NCBI RefSeq assembly: GCF_003269425.1
Contig: NZ_CP030104.1
Span: 3,567,001 to 3,631,000, forward strand
From: Flagellimonas maritima
Lineage (GTDB): Bacteria; Bacteroidota; Bacteroidia; Flavobacteriales; Flavobacteriaceae
Reading direction: 5' to 3'
Length of the DNA stretch: 64,000 nucleotides
Shown here: one piece after another, positions 9,028 to 17,792 of the stretch
Numbering within the stretch: position 1 is the first letter of the stretch
Layout of the letters: every line of letters begins with the position of its first letter
The notes under the pieces: model-generated
The model's input: the letters and a program-made list of their open reading frames with translations, nothing else
Databases searched by the model: none
What the model was told of the DNA's origin: nothing
Program-made: the position numbers and the translations under genes

Positions 9028-9732
9028 TTATTTTATACCATAATATTGCATTACAGCATGGTAGTCATTAATATTTATTCCTGCGGATTTTAAATCTTCC
9101 ACTACATTCCCTTTGCCTTCAAAAGGATTTACTGGAATTATATACACATGCAGGAAATTAAATAGCCCCTGTGGAAAATCAATAGGTTGAAATCCGCTAA
9201 AATCCGATGTTTTAATAAAAATTTTGCCAGGGTTGATTTCTATGTCAAATTGATACAAATCGTATCTACCGGGAATAGGGATAAAAGCAGATTCATCTGG
9301 AGCAAATTGAATTTCAAAATAAAAGAGTATTAAATTATTTTGTAAAATTTCCTGCGTAAGTTCAGGAACAGCTTCTTCAATTATTGAAGGACCGGCAAGT
9401 TCACTAATATCAATACTCAATTTTCCTGCAGAGGTTCCACCTCCATCTCCATCTTCTCCTTGTTCACCTTGCTCCCCTTGTTCTCCTTGCACACCCTGTT
9501 CTCCTTGCACACCTTGTTCTCCTTGCACACCTTGCTCTCCTTGCACACCTTGTTCCCCCTGTTCCCCTTGCACACCTTGCTCTCCCTGTTCTCCTTGTTC
9601 TCCTGGGGCACCTTGCTCTCCCTGAATGCCTTGCTGCCCTTGGACACCTTGTTCGCCATCTTCCGCGGAACATGAAATAAAAAACACTGTCAAAAACGTA
9701 ATACCAAGCACAATACCCTTACATAATTTCAT
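9028..9732 (-). CDS. Collagen-like triple-helix-repeat lipoprotein
   Basis: The 234-residue protein has a lipoprotein signal (lipobox FISC, Cys21) followed by S-A-E-D. Acidic residues right after the cysteine resemble the surface-export signal known for Bacteroidota lipoproteins. Residues 26-97 are 24 uninterrupted Gly-X-Y triplets, mostly GEQ and GVQ. A globular C-terminal domain follows (about 105-234), with no family recognised. The triplets predict a collagen-like trimeric stalk displaying the C-terminal domain at the cell surface (inference). There are no cysteines after the lipobox. The DNA repeat keeps all frames open, so other long ORFs here are artefacts. Confidence 0.85.
   Translation of the reverse strand: MKLCKGIVLGITFLTVFFISCSAEDGEQGVQGQQGIQGEQGAPGEQGEQGEQGVQGEQGEQGVQGEQGVQGEQGVQGEQGVQGEQGEQGEQGEDGDGGGTSAGKLSIDISELAGPSIIEEAVPELTQEILQNNLILFYFEIQFAPDESAFIPIPGRYDLYQFDIEINPGKIFIKTSDFSGFQPIDFPQGLFNFLHVYIIPVNPFEGKGNVVEDLKSAGININDYHAVMQYYGIK
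9442..9657 (-). repeat. Tandem 9-bp repeats encoding Gly-X-Y triplets
   Basis: Twenty-four 9-nt units encode GEQ, GVQ and variants. Many are arranged as near-identical 18-bp GEQ-GVQ pairs. Slippage could change the stalk length between strains. Confidence 0.9.
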
Positions 9733-9886
9733 ATCATAATAAATTTTAGAATTATGATTAAATATCCAGTAAACTTGTACATGCTTATTAAACCAATTGA
9801 CGTAACCCCTAAATCAATTGACGGTTAGTATCTTTACTATCAATGACATTTGAAATGAAACCTATTTTTAATTCAAAAAACTAAAA

Positions 9887-10420
9887 ATGAAATATTCATT
9901 CATACTCTGCTTCCTTCTCATCACGGGATTTTTGAGCGGTCAAAATAACCCAAAAAACATATCAGAAGAACTTCTTGAATCGATTAAAACAGATATTTGG
10001 ATTCCGTTTATGGAATCGTATGCTTATCTGGATTCAGAAAAAATAAAATCCATCCACTCTGATGATATCATAAGAATTACATTAGACCAAAATACAATTG
10101 AAACTGGCAAAGATTACCTGGAAAATTTTGGTGGTTTTATAGAAAACATAAAACAACAAGGCGGAGGTTTAAGCATAGCTTTCGCCATTGTATCTACGGC
10201 TGTCAATGAAGGCGGAGATATTGCTTATCAAACAGGTTATTATCGTTTCAGTTCAAAACAAAAAGATGGGAACGAATTAACTGTGAAAGGTTATGGTGAA
10301 TTTAATGTAACTATAAAGAAAGAAGAGGGTTCTTGGAAACTAACATTGGATTCTGATAAAAGAATCAAAATTACTGATGACGAATTTAATGATCAACAGA
10401 TAATTTATCAATTGAAGTAG
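9887..10420 (+). CDS. Secreted SnoaL/DUF4440-like protein of unknown function
   Basis: The 177-residue product starts with a signal peptide (MKYSFILCFLLITGFLSGQ). The mature part reads like an NTF2/SnoaL-fold domain: a helical start with IKTDIWIPFMESYAYLDSEKI, then HSDDIIRIT, and beta strands with TGYYRFSS and GSWKLTLDSDK. This resembles DUF4440-type proteins that hold small ligands or act as secreted accessory domains. The assignment rests on pattern only. It is followed 6 bp later by the 3' end of glmM on the other strand. No operon partner is apparent. Confidence 0.7.
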   Translation: MKYSFILCFLLITGFLSGQNNPKNISEELLESIKTDIWIPFMESYAYLDSEKIKSIHSDDIIRITLDQNTIETGKDYLENFGGFIENIKQQGGGLSIAFAIVSTAVNEGGDIAYQTGYYRFSSKQKDGNELTVKGYGEFNVTIKKEEGSWKLTLDSDKRIKITDDEFNDQQIIYQLK

Positions 10421-10426
10421 GTTAAA

Positions 10427-11818
10427 TTAGTCAAGACCTGCTATTTCCTTAATTTCTTCAATAATTTTATCCGCAAGGGCGTCCGCCTTTTCCTGTGATT
10501 TTGCTTCTGTATAAACCCGAATTATGGGCTCTGTATTGGATTTTCGGAGATGCACCCAATTTTCGGCAAAATCTATTTTTACACCATCAATAATAGATAC
10601 TTCTTCATTTTTATACTTATCGTGCATTGCGGTCAATAACGCATCAACATCCAAATCGGGGGTCAATTGTATTTTCTTTTTACTCATAAAATAGCTTGGG
10701 TAGCTCGCTCTAAGTTCAGCGACCGTTCCTCCTTTTTCTGCCATGAGCATTAAAAACAAAGCAGTACCTACCAAAGAATCTCTACCATAGTGACTTTCGG
10801 GATAAATGATTCCTCCATTGCCCTCCCCTCCTATTATGGCATTTGTGGCTTTCATTTTAGTGACCACATTCACCTCGCCTACAGCTGCTGCTTTGTAGGT
10901 TCCTCCATGTTTTTCAGTGATATCCCGTAATGCCCTGGAAGAGGATAAATTGGAAACGGTATTCCCCTTTGTCTTTCCCAAAACATAGTCGGCACAAGCA
11001 ACCAAAGTATACTCCTCACCAAACATTTCTCCATCGTCGCTTATAAAAGCCAATCGGTCTACATCCGGGTCTACCACTATACCAAAATCTGCATTTTCTT
11101 TTACGACCAATTTGCAGATATCGCCCAGATGCTCTTTTAGTGGTTCTGGATTATGTGGAAAATGTCCCGTTGGATCACAGTAAAGCTTGACCACCTCTAC
11201 GCCCAATTCTTCCAAAAGTTTTGGAATGGCAATCCCGCCAGTGGAATTTACACCGTCAACAACAACTTTAAAACCTGCTTTTTTGATAACTTCCTTGTCA
11301 ATCAAAGGAAGGTTTAACACTTCATCGATATGGACATCAATGTAAGAATCATTTTTTATAACTTCTCCCAAATCATCAACTTCTGCAAAATCAAAATCCT
11401 CTTTTTCTGCGAGTTTTAAAATGATAGCTCCTTGTTCTGCATCTAAAAACTCTCCTTTTTCATTCAATAATTTTAGCGCATTCCATTGTTTGGGGTTATG
11501 ACTGGCTGTCAATATAATTCCGCCATCAGCATTTTCCAAGGGAACGGCAATCTCAACGGTGGGCGTAGTGGACAATCCCAAATCGATTATATCGATACCA
11601 AGTCCGACCAAAGTCGAAACTACCAAATTCTGAATCATTTCTCCGGATAATCGGGCATCACGACCAATAACTACGGTCAATTTGTCCTTTCCCGAATAAT
11701 CCTTTAGCCATGTTCCATACGCAGCAGCAAATTTCACCGCATCAATTGGAGTAAGATTTTCATTTGTAGCACCACCTATGGTTCCACGTATTCCAGAGAT
11801 TGATTTAATTAAGGTCAT
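10427..11818 (-). CDS. glmM: Phosphoglucosamine mutase
   Basis: The 463-residue alpha-D-phosphohexomutase interconverts glucosamine-6-P and glucosamine-1-P for UDP-GlcNAc and cell-wall synthesis. Visible features are the N-terminal SISGIRGTIGG, the phosphoserine loop TASHNP (Ser106), the metal loop DPDVDRLAF, the sugar-binding GGEGNGGII, and the phosphate-binding RKSNTEPIIRVY in domain 4. Bacteroidota have a GlmM of this length and type. A phosphomannomutase role cannot be fully excluded from motifs. A TATATTTG promoter element lies 21 bp upstream of the ATG. Confidence 0.93.
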   Translation of the reverse strand: MTLIKSISGIRGTIGGATNENLTPIDAVKFAAAYGTWLKDYSGKDKLTVVIGRDARLSGEMIQNLVVSTLVGLGIDIIDLGLSTTPTVEIAVPLENADGGIILTASHNPKQWNALKLLNEKGEFLDAEQGAIILKLAEKEDFDFAEVDDLGEVIKNDSYIDVHIDEVLNLPLIDKEVIKKAGFKVVVDGVNSTGGIAIPKLLEELGVEVVKLYCDPTGHFPHNPEPLKEHLGDICKLVVKENADFGIVVDPDVDRLAFISDDGEMFGEEYTLVACADYVLGKTKGNTVSNLSSSRALRDITEKHGGTYKAAAVGEVNVVTKMKATNAIIGGEGNGGIIYPESHYGRDSLVGTALFLMLMAEKGGTVAELRASYPSYFMSKKKIQLTPDLDVDALLTAMHDKYKNEEVSIIDGVKIDFAENWVHLRKSNTEPIIRVYTEAKSQEKADALADKIIEEIKEIAGLD

Positions 11819-11838
11819 AAACGTTGAAAAAGTTTTTG

Positions 11839-11846
11839 CAAATATA
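11839..11846 (-). promoter_or_regulatory. -7 promoter element (TATATTTG) of glmM
   Basis: The minus strand reads TATATTTG at 11846-11839, an exact TAnnTTTG match, 20 bp before the glmM ATG at 11818. No clear -33 partner was found. Confidence 0.45.
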
Positions 11847-11908
11847 ACTTGCTAAGCAGTATTCCGAGTTTTGAATTCGTACTTTTCGGAAGAAAAGAAA
11901 ATTATTGA

Positions 11909-12502
11909 ATGAATTTTCTAGCACACATATACCTTTCCTTTGGTGATGATGAAATCACTTTGGGCAATTTTTTTGCCGATCATATCAAAGGAAATAAGTA
12001 CAAACACTTTCCTGAAAGAATTCAAAAGGGCATTTTATTACATCGGGAGATAGATACGTTTACAGACTCACACCCTATTGCAAAACAAAGTAGCAAACGT
12101 CTCCACAAAAACTATAGTCATTACAGCAGGGTAATCGTAGACATATTCTATGATCATTTTTTGGCCAAAAACTGGTCGGCCTATTCAAAAGTTGCGTTGT
12201 CGAGTTTCGTAGAGAATTTTTATGATTTATTACAGAAAAACTATGCTGTATTGCCCTTACCGACCCAGCGCATTATGCCCTATATGATTTCAGGGAACTG
12301 GTTGTTGAGCTATGCCAATTTGGATGGTATTTCAAAAGTTTTGAATGGCATGAACAGGAGGACCAAAAATAAATCAAGAATGAACCATGCCATTTTGGAT
12401 CTTGAAGAACACTACGAAGCTTTCGAAAACGAGTTTACCCAATTTTTTGAAGAATTGATTATCTTTTCCCACGAAAAATATAATTTCCTATGCGAAAATT
12501 AA
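11909..12502 (+). CDS. Acyl carrier protein phosphodiesterase-like protein (AcpH/DUF479)
   Basis: The 197-residue protein matches E. coli AcpH in length and order of motifs: MNFLAHIYLS at the N-terminus, GNFFADHIKG, GILLHREIDTFTDSHP, and VDIFYDHFLAKNW. The conserved His and Asp residues are those of the HD-like metal site. AcpH removes the phosphopantetheine arm from acyl carrier protein. It is the first gene of a compact run: the downstream gamma-glutamyltransferase starts 13 bp before this stop codon, so the two are likely translationally linked. Confidence 0.88.
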   Translation: MNFLAHIYLSFGDDEITLGNFFADHIKGNKYKHFPERIQKGILLHREIDTFTDSHPIAKQSSKRLHKNYSHYSRVIVDIFYDHFLAKNWSAYSKVALSSFVENFYDLLQKNYAVLPLPTQRIMPYMISGNWLLSYANLDGISKVLNGMNRRTKNKSRMNHAILDLEEHYEAFENEFTQFFEELIIFSHEKYNFLCEN

Positions 12503-14172
12503 TACTCCTGCTCCCATTTCTCTTACTATTAAACTGCAAAGAGCAACCTGCCCTCCCTACAGGTCTGGTCACTGAAAATGCGATGGTGGTCTCCGCTCGC
12601 GTAGAAGCCTCACAAATAGGATCAGCTATTTTAGAAAAAGGAGGTAATGCTTTTGACGCAATGGTCGCAATTGAAATGGCACTAGCTGTAGCTTATCCAT
12701 TTGCCGGGAATTTAGGTGGTGGTGGTTTTATGGTCTACCGCAAAAACAATGGTGACGTAGGGGGAATAGATTACCGTGAAAAGGCACCGCTATCAGCGCA
12801 CAAGGATATGTATTTGGACTCTCTTGGCAACGTTGTTCCGGATTTGAGCACAAAGGGTGCCACTGCATCCGGTGTGCCGGGAACCGTTGCAGGGGTAATG
12901 GAAGTGTATAAAAAGTTTGGTTCGTTACCACTTGCCGACCTTCTTTCTCCTGCAATAAAACTTGCCCAACGTGGTGTATTGGTTACAGAAAAGCAGGCGA
13001 AACGACTGGAGAGCTATAGAGAAAATTTTATTGAGGTAAACGGTGACAGCACAAAATTTGCTGCCCTGTTCAAGCAAGGGGATACCATTAAATATCCTGC
13101 TTTGGCAAAAACCCTTCAAAAAATTCTTGAGAAAGGAAAAGACGGATTCTACAAAGGTGAGGTTGCTGAAAAGTTGGCAGCTTTCATGCAAGAAAAAGGG
13201 GGATACATCACCGAGGAAGATTTGGCAAAATACGAAGCTAAATGGAGACAACCGATTATCTTTAATTATAAGGACCTTCGCATTATCTCCATGAGCCCAC
13301 CTAGCAGCGGAGGTGTTACCATAAATCAAATTCTTAAAATGATGGAACCTTATGAGGTTTCTGATTATGGTCATAATTCTGCCAAGACCATCCAACTTTT
13401 TACAGAAGCCTCCCGCCGAGCGTATGCCGACAGAAATTATTATTTGGGCGACCCGGATTTTGTGGATATTCCCTTGGACGTTATTCTTAGCGATAGTTAT
13501 TTAAAAGATCGAATGCAGAACTTTTCATTCGACAAGGCCACCTTATCTTCAGATGTGGAACGTGGAAATGTAGAGATTGTAGAAAGTATGGAAACTACCC
13601 ATTATTCGATTGTTGACAGTAATGGAAATGCAATTTCTGCTACCATAACCCTTAACGGAGGCTACGGTTCTAAATTATATGTTGAAGAACTGGGCTTTTT
13701 TATGAACAATGAAATGGACGACTTCAGTTCCAAACCTGGAGTGCCCAATATGTTCGGCCTTATTGGGGCCGATGCCAACAGCATAGCGGCAGAAAAAAGA
13801 ATGCTCAGCAGTATGACGCCAACCATAGTAGAAAAAGATGGAAAACTCTATATGGTCGTTGGTACCCCTGGCGGTTCAACTATAATAACCGCAGTGACCC
13901 AAACTATCCTGAATGTCTATGAATTCAATCTGAGTATGCAAGACGCCGTAAATGCCCCTCGGTTTCACCACCAATGGTTACCCGATGTTGTAATTTTTGA
14001 GCCCGAAGGTTTTTCAACAACTTTGAAAGATGAACTAAAGTCCAAAGGCTATATCATCAATGAAGAGCGGACCCCAATAATTGGAAAAGTAGATGCAATT
14101 CGAGTATTGTCCGATGGAAGATTGGAAGGTGGTGCAGATAAAAGAGGTGATGATACCGCGGTAGGGTTTTAA
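12490..14172 (+). CDS. ggt: Gamma-glutamyltransferase lipoprotein
   Basis: The 560-residue enzyme has a lipoprotein signal (lipobox LLNC, Cys16), so it is exported and anchored. GGT hydrolyses or transfers the gamma-glutamyl group of glutathione and related peptides. The precursor normally cleaves itself before a threonine; here that is Thr369 in METTHYSIVD. Other motifs are GGNAFDAMVA, NLGGGGFMVYR, PSSGGVTINQIL and GTPGGSTIITAVTQ. The length is normal for one precursor chain. It overlaps the upstream AcpH-like gene by 13 bp and precedes the ATP-grasp gene by 12 bp. The context suggests periplasmic recycling of gamma-glutamyl compounds (inference). Confidence 0.95.
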   Translation: MRKLILLLPFLLLLNCKEQPALPTGLVTENAMVVSARVEASQIGSAILEKGGNAFDAMVAIEMALAVAYPFAGNLGGGGFMVYRKNNGDVGGIDYREKAPLSAHKDMYLDSLGNVVPDLSTKGATASGVPGTVAGVMEVYKKFGSLPLADLLSPAIKLAQRGVLVTEKQAKRLESYRENFIEVNGDSTKFAALFKQGDTIKYPALAKTLQKILEKGKDGFYKGEVAEKLAAFMQEKGGYITEEDLAKYEAKWRQPIIFNYKDLRIISMSPPSSGGVTINQILKMMEPYEVSDYGHNSAKTIQLFTEASRRAYADRNYYLGDPDFVDIPLDVILSDSYLKDRMQNFSFDKATLSSDVERGNVEIVESMETTHYSIVDSNGNAISATITLNGGYGSKLYVEELGFFMNNEMDDFSSKPGVPNMFGLIGADANSIAAEKRMLSSMTPTIVEKDGKLYMVVGTPGGSTIITAVTQTILNVYEFNLSMQDAVNAPRFHHQWLPDVVIFEPEGFSTTLKDELKSKGYIINEERTPIIGKVDAIRVLSDGRLEGGADKRGDDTAVGF

Positions 14173-14184
14173 AATGATATAGGA

Positions 14185-15102
14185 ATGGCGTACGATATTG
14201 TAATTCTGACCGATCCAAGATATTTGTCGACCGATCCCAATAGCGTTTATGTCGAAAATGTACTTTTAGAAGATAAACTTATCGCCGATGCTCTTGAAAA
14301 AAATGGCCTAAACGTTACACGCAAATCATGGGACGATCAAGGGTTTGATTGGAAAACAACAAATTGTGCTCTGTTTAGGGCCACTTGGGACTATTTTGAT
14401 CGTTTTGAAGAATTTTCCAAATGGTTGAAACGTGTATCGGACCAAACCAACTTTATCAATTCAAAAAAACTTATCGACTGGAATATCGATAAGCATTATA
14501 TGCAGGATCTAGAATCAAACGGTGTTAAGATTCCAAAAACACTTTTTATTGAAAAGGATACAATAACAACATTGACAGCTACCTGTAGTGAATTTAAAAC
14601 AAAATTTAACTCCAATGCCAAAAGCTTTGTATTGAAACCTTGCGTTTCGGGAGCTGCTCGACACACTTATAAAATTGATGCTGACCAGATCAGTGGGCAT
14701 GAATCAATTTTTCAGGAGATGATAGCATCCGAAGCAATGATGCTTCAGGAATTTCAACAAAATATTGTAACTCATGGTGAAATATCAATGATGGTTTTTA
14801 ATGGCCGTTTCACACATGCCGTATTAAAAATTGCCAAAGACGGTGATTTTAGGGTGCAGGACGATTTTGGAGGTACTATCCATACGCATGATCCCTCCCA
14901 AGAGGAAATCGGTTTTGCAGAAAAAGTGGTAAAAGCAGCTCCTGAAATGCCCCTTTATGCCCGAGTTGATATTTTTAAGAACAATCAAGGGAACTGGGCA
15001 CTGGCGGAACTGGAAATTTTTGAACCTGAGCTTTGGTTTAGATTGAACCCAAAAGCAGCAGAAATTTTAGCACAACATATAAAAGAGCAGTATTTCCCAT
15101 GA
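14185..15102 (+). CDS. ATP-grasp-fold protein (ligase-like)
   Basis: The 305-residue cytosolic protein begins MAYDIVILTDPRYL. It has an N-terminal pre-ATP-grasp domain with ALFRATWDYFDR and DWNIDKHYMQDLESNG. An ATP-grasp core follows, with FVLKPCVSGAARHTYK, MLQEFQQNI, GEISMMVFNG and YARVDIF, ending in LAELEIFEPELWFR, which supplies metal ligands. This matches a family related to prokaryotic glutathione synthetase and the D-cycloserine ligase DcsG, which join a carboxylate to an amine using ATP. The substrates are unknown. The stop overlaps the next gene's start as ATGA, so the pair is translationally coupled. Confidence 0.82.
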   Translation: MAYDIVILTDPRYLSTDPNSVYVENVLLEDKLIADALEKNGLNVTRKSWDDQGFDWKTTNCALFRATWDYFDRFEEFSKWLKRVSDQTNFINSKKLIDWNIDKHYMQDLESNGVKIPKTLFIEKDTITTLTATCSEFKTKFNSNAKSFVLKPCVSGAARHTYKIDADQISGHESIFQEMIASEAMMLQEFQQNIVTHGEISMMVFNGRFTHAVLKIAKDGDFRVQDDFGGTIHTHDPSQEEIGFAEKVVKAAPEMPLYARVDIFKNNQGNWALAELEIFEPELWFRLNPKAAEILAQHIKEQYFP

Positions 15103-15788
15103 AAAAGCTCTTGAAAATATTGGGAATCCTAATCTTGGGATTATTAATCTTTGCCTGGGTCAAACACGAACCGCTTCCAAAAGGACATTCCCCTTCAGAA
15201 GCGGATGTACTTGCAAACAAAATGTTACAAGCGTTAAACCATGAAAAATATAGCGATACCCGCTTTTTGGAGTGGTCTTACCGAAACGGGGCCAATACAT
15301 ATAAATGGGACAAACTAAATGGAATGGTTGAGATTAATTGGGACGACTATTCCGTGCTGTTGAATTTAGTGGATTCGGAGAAGAGCAAAGCAAAAAAAAT
15401 AGGTGATAGTCTATCAAAAGAAAAAGAAAATAAGGTTATCGCCAAAGCATTGAAAATGTTCAATAATGATTCCTTCTGGTTGGTCGCACCATATAAAGTG
15501 TTCGACGACGGCACCCATAGAAACATTGTGGATTTGGATAACGGTTCTCAAGGGTTGTTGGTATCTTATTCAAAAGGTGGTACAACGCCTGGTGACAGTT
15601 ATCTTTGGAAATTGAACGAAAATTATTTTCCCATAAGTTTCAAAATGTGGGTCAAAATAATTCCTTTGGGCGGGCTTGAAGCTACTTGGGACGATTGGCA
15701 GGTAATGCAAAGTGGAGCTTTTTTGCCAAAATCCCATCAACTTGGACCTTTAACACTGGATATGGGTAGGATTAAAGCTTATAATTGA
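15099..15788 (+). CDS. Membrane-anchored protein of unknown function
   Basis: The 229-residue product has one N-terminal membrane segment (about 5-21, GILILGLLIFAW) followed by a periplasmic domain. It contains ADVLANKMLQALNHEKY near residue 40, YRNGANTYKWDK, WDDYSVLLNL, FWLVAPYKVFDDGT and LWKLNENYFPISFKMWVKI. The alternating Trp/Tyr-rich strands suggest a lipid- or ligand-binding beta fold. The family is not recognised. It overlaps the ATP-grasp gene by 4 bp (ATGA) and ends 6 bp from the 3' end of the convergent channel gene. It probably belongs to the AcpH-ggt-ATP-grasp operon. Confidence 0.8.
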   Translation: MKKLLKILGILILGLLIFAWVKHEPLPKGHSPSEADVLANKMLQALNHEKYSDTRFLEWSYRNGANTYKWDKLNGMVEINWDDYSVLLNLVDSEKSKAKKIGDSLSKEKENKVIAKALKMFNNDSFWLVAPYKVFDDGTHRNIVDLDNGSQGLLVSYSKGGTTPGDSYLWKLNENYFPISFKMWVKIIPLGGLEATWDDWQVMQSGAFLPKSHQLGPLTLDMGRIKAYN

Positions 15789-15794
15789 CTTGTT

Positions 15795-16868
15795 CTAGAT
15801 TTCGTTCAGCCCATATTCAGAAAGCAAAATTTCCCATTTCTGTGTTTCAATAATTTCTAGAATAGCTTGGGATATTCTTTGCTCCAAGTGGACCTTGTCT
15901 TTTGCAATTCCAAAAGCATAAAACTGAACATCAAACTTAATGGGCAACAATTCCAGGTCGGTCAATAAAGAATCTTTTGCGATTCTATATTGTAAAATAG
16001 GTTCATCGTAGATAAAAGCATTTATTTTTCTATTTTTTAGATCGGTGAGACCTGGTAGGACACTGGAATATGGTTTGATGTTTTTAAAAAAATGGACTTT
16101 TAGAAAGTCATTGGCACTGGAGTTCTTGATAGTCCCGATATTTTGATCTTTAAAGGCACTGAAACTATTGGTATTATCGGAAAGCTGGTCCACGGTCAAA
16201 CTGGATGCGATACTTGCCGTAAGCCCAGAAACAAATAAAAGTCCGCTGAGCATCAATCCCAGTGCTGCAATTTTTCCCATTCTTGTTTTTGGTGCCTTAT
16301 CCCCGTATCCCACGGTGGTCATGGTAACTGCGGACCACCAAAAACCATCCCAGATTCCTTTGGCGTTTGAACGAAAATCCCTTGTATTTCTTCGTCTTTC
16401 AAAAAGCCAGATAAGAATACCAAAAAACAAAAGAATGAATATCAACAAAAGAAAACCGCGCAAAAAATTAATGTGCAAAAAAGATTCTAGAAAGTTCATC
16501 AACCTTTGAAAAGATGTGCTCTTGGGAACAACAATGGTAGAATGCGAAGCGTAAAAGGAATGTGTAAATTCCATATGCTTGCTGCGTTCCCCCGTAATGG
16601 TCAAGGGATTGATACTTATATCTATTCTTCCTGCTTTTAAAGAATCCAACATGGCAGAAAACTCCATTGGAACCATCTTATATTTTAAATCAAGTTCTTT
16701 CGCAACCTGTTTCCAAAGCCAAACGTTGATGCCGTGCATTGATTCATTTGAAGTGACGATAAATGGTGCAGCTGGAGTATATCCAACTTTTAAAGTGTCG
16801 CTTTCAACTTGGGAAAATACGGGTGAAAATGCATTGAAAAAGAATAAGATAACAAAAAGGTGCCTCAC
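15795..16868 (-). CDS. Ionotropic glutamate receptor-like potassium channel (GluR0 type)
   Basis: The 357-residue protein has the full order of a bacterial glutamate-receptor channel. A signal peptide is followed by ligand-binding lobe S1 (about 25-118, with TGERSKHMEFTHSFY holding the ligand-contact Arg95). Transmembrane helix 1 (about 135-156) precedes a re-entrant pore with the potassium selectivity filter TTVGYGD (184-190). Transmembrane helix 2 (about 197-222) ends SGLTASIASSLTV, like the gating SYTANLAAFLTV helix of iGluRs. Lobe S2 (about 235-355, with FIYDEPI) follows. Known relatives such as GluR0 are amino-acid-gated potassium channels. The ligand here is not known. Confidence 0.92.
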   Translation of the reverse strand: MRHLFVILFFFNAFSPVFSQVESDTLKVGYTPAAPFIVTSNESMHGINVWLWKQVAKELDLKYKMVPMEFSAMLDSLKAGRIDISINPLTITGERSKHMEFTHSFYASHSTIVVPKSTSFQRLMNFLESFLHINFLRGFLLLIFILLFFGILIWLFERRRNTRDFRSNAKGIWDGFWWSAVTMTTVGYGDKAPKTRMGKIAALGLMLSGLLFVSGLTASIASSLTVDQLSDNTNSFSAFKDQNIGTIKNSSANDFLKVHFFKNIKPYSSVLPGLTDLKNRKINAFIYDEPILQYRIAKDSLLTDLELLPIKFDVQFYAFGIAKDKVHLEQRISQAILEIIETQKWEILLSEYGLNEI

Positions 16869-16927
16869 TACTTAAAAAGGTTGGTTAACCCTCTAATATA
16901 GTCAAGAATTTGGAAGAAATGGAAGAA

Positions 16928-17689
16928 CTAGTTTTTTGTGTTTCCCACTTGCCTTTTTAATTCCTCCATGGATTGGTGCAATTGTCTTAGAAGTCCTGTT
17001 TCTGTAGTTGCATCGACATTGAAGGTAAGTTTACTGCTGACCTCCCATATTTCCTGTATTTGAAATGGTTTTATTTCATACGGTGGATAGGTCTCATTTA
17101 AGGATACCAAAGTAATATTATTGGAATTTGGCCTTTTTTCGATTTTCTTGACCAACACCGCATCTTGAAGCACTACAACATACATTTTATTGGAACTGAC
17201 ATAGTCAATGTGTTCTACAGCCTTTGCCAGGACCCAATCATTGGGCTTTAAATTGGGCAACATACTATCCCCCTCTACTTGAAAACCTCTGTACGTGGCA
17301 TTTCTGAATTCTGGAATGGGCAAGTCGAATGCGGGCAATTGGTGGTACCAACTCGTATCAGCTATGTTTTGTGGGTATCCTGCAGCTGCTTTGGCATTGA
17401 CCAAGACCATATTGTCATTGTCGGAACTATCTACGGTGACTACCTTCGGAATAACGCTGGTTCGGGATGTTTCCAAAAATTTGTCCTCACTTTCGCCAAA
17501 CAGCCATAACGGATTTATATTAAATTGCCGTAACAACTCAGAAACAATTTTACCTGAAAGTTTTGTACGTCCTCTTTCAATGTCCGCCGTGGTATTGGAA
17601 ACACCCAATAACTTTGCAAATTCCGCTTGGGTATGTCCATGTTCTCGACGTATCTCTATAAATCTTTTTAAGGTTATCTCCTTCTCCAT
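16928..17689 (-). CDS. LexA-like XRE/S24 self-cleaving transcriptional repressor
   Basis: The 253-residue regulator has an N-terminal helix-turn-helix (about 18-45, HTQAEFAKLLGVSNTTADIERGR) and a C-terminal S24 peptidase domain. It has a candidate Ala103-Gly104 cleavage bond in KAAAGYPQN, the nucleophile Ser142 in EGDSMLPNLKPNDWV, and the partner lysine (181 or 182) in VLVKKI. This is the LexA/CI layout. It predicts a repressor that cuts itself after DNA damage. The start chosen is ATG 17689 (MEKEITLKRF). The longer reading from 17740 translates a dispersed palindromic repeat and is unlikely. It faces the repair operon across a set of palindromic sites. Confidence 0.9.
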   Translation of the reverse strand: MEKEITLKRFIEIRREHGHTQAEFAKLLGVSNTTADIERGRTKLSGKIVSELLRQFNINPLWLFGESEDKFLETSRTSVIPKVVTVDSSDNDNMVLVNAKAAAGYPQNIADTSWYHQLPAFDLPIPEFRNATYRGFQVEGDSMLPNLKPNDWVLAKAVEHIDYVSSNKMYVVVLQDAVLVKKIEKRPNSNNITLVSLNETYPPYEIKPFQIQEIWEVSSKLTFNVDATTETGLLRQLHQSMEELKRQVGNTKN

Positions 17690-17704
17690 AATTCTAGGAC
17701 TGTG

Positions 17705-17726
17705 GGGTCGAGCGCAGTCAAGACCC
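17705..17726. repeat. Dispersed palindrome (GAGCGCAGTC type)
   Basis: GGGTC at 17705-17709 pairs with GACCC at 17722-17726 around a GAGCGCAGTCAA core. The same core family recurs at 24021-24077 and around 59813-59870. Such palindromes are scattered through flavobacterial intergenic DNA. Confidence 0.5.
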
Positions 17727-17792
17727 ATTATACATTTCAAAATTCTTCCAAACTACGCTTAAGAAGACCGTTGAGGCTATCAAATATACATA

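Noticed and set aside
9442-9657. CRISPR-like periodic repeat
   Set aside because: The units are tandem 9-bp coding repeats without unique spacers.
9460-9675. Several long ORFs on both strands over the collagen repeats
   Set aside because: The 9-bp repeat period keeps all frames open. Only the Gly-X-Y frame has a signal peptide and a downstream domain.
17690-17740. Upstream ATG for the S24 repressor (17 extra residues)
   Set aside because: The extension translates a dispersed palindrome, and the helix-turn-helix family starts near MEKEITLKRF.
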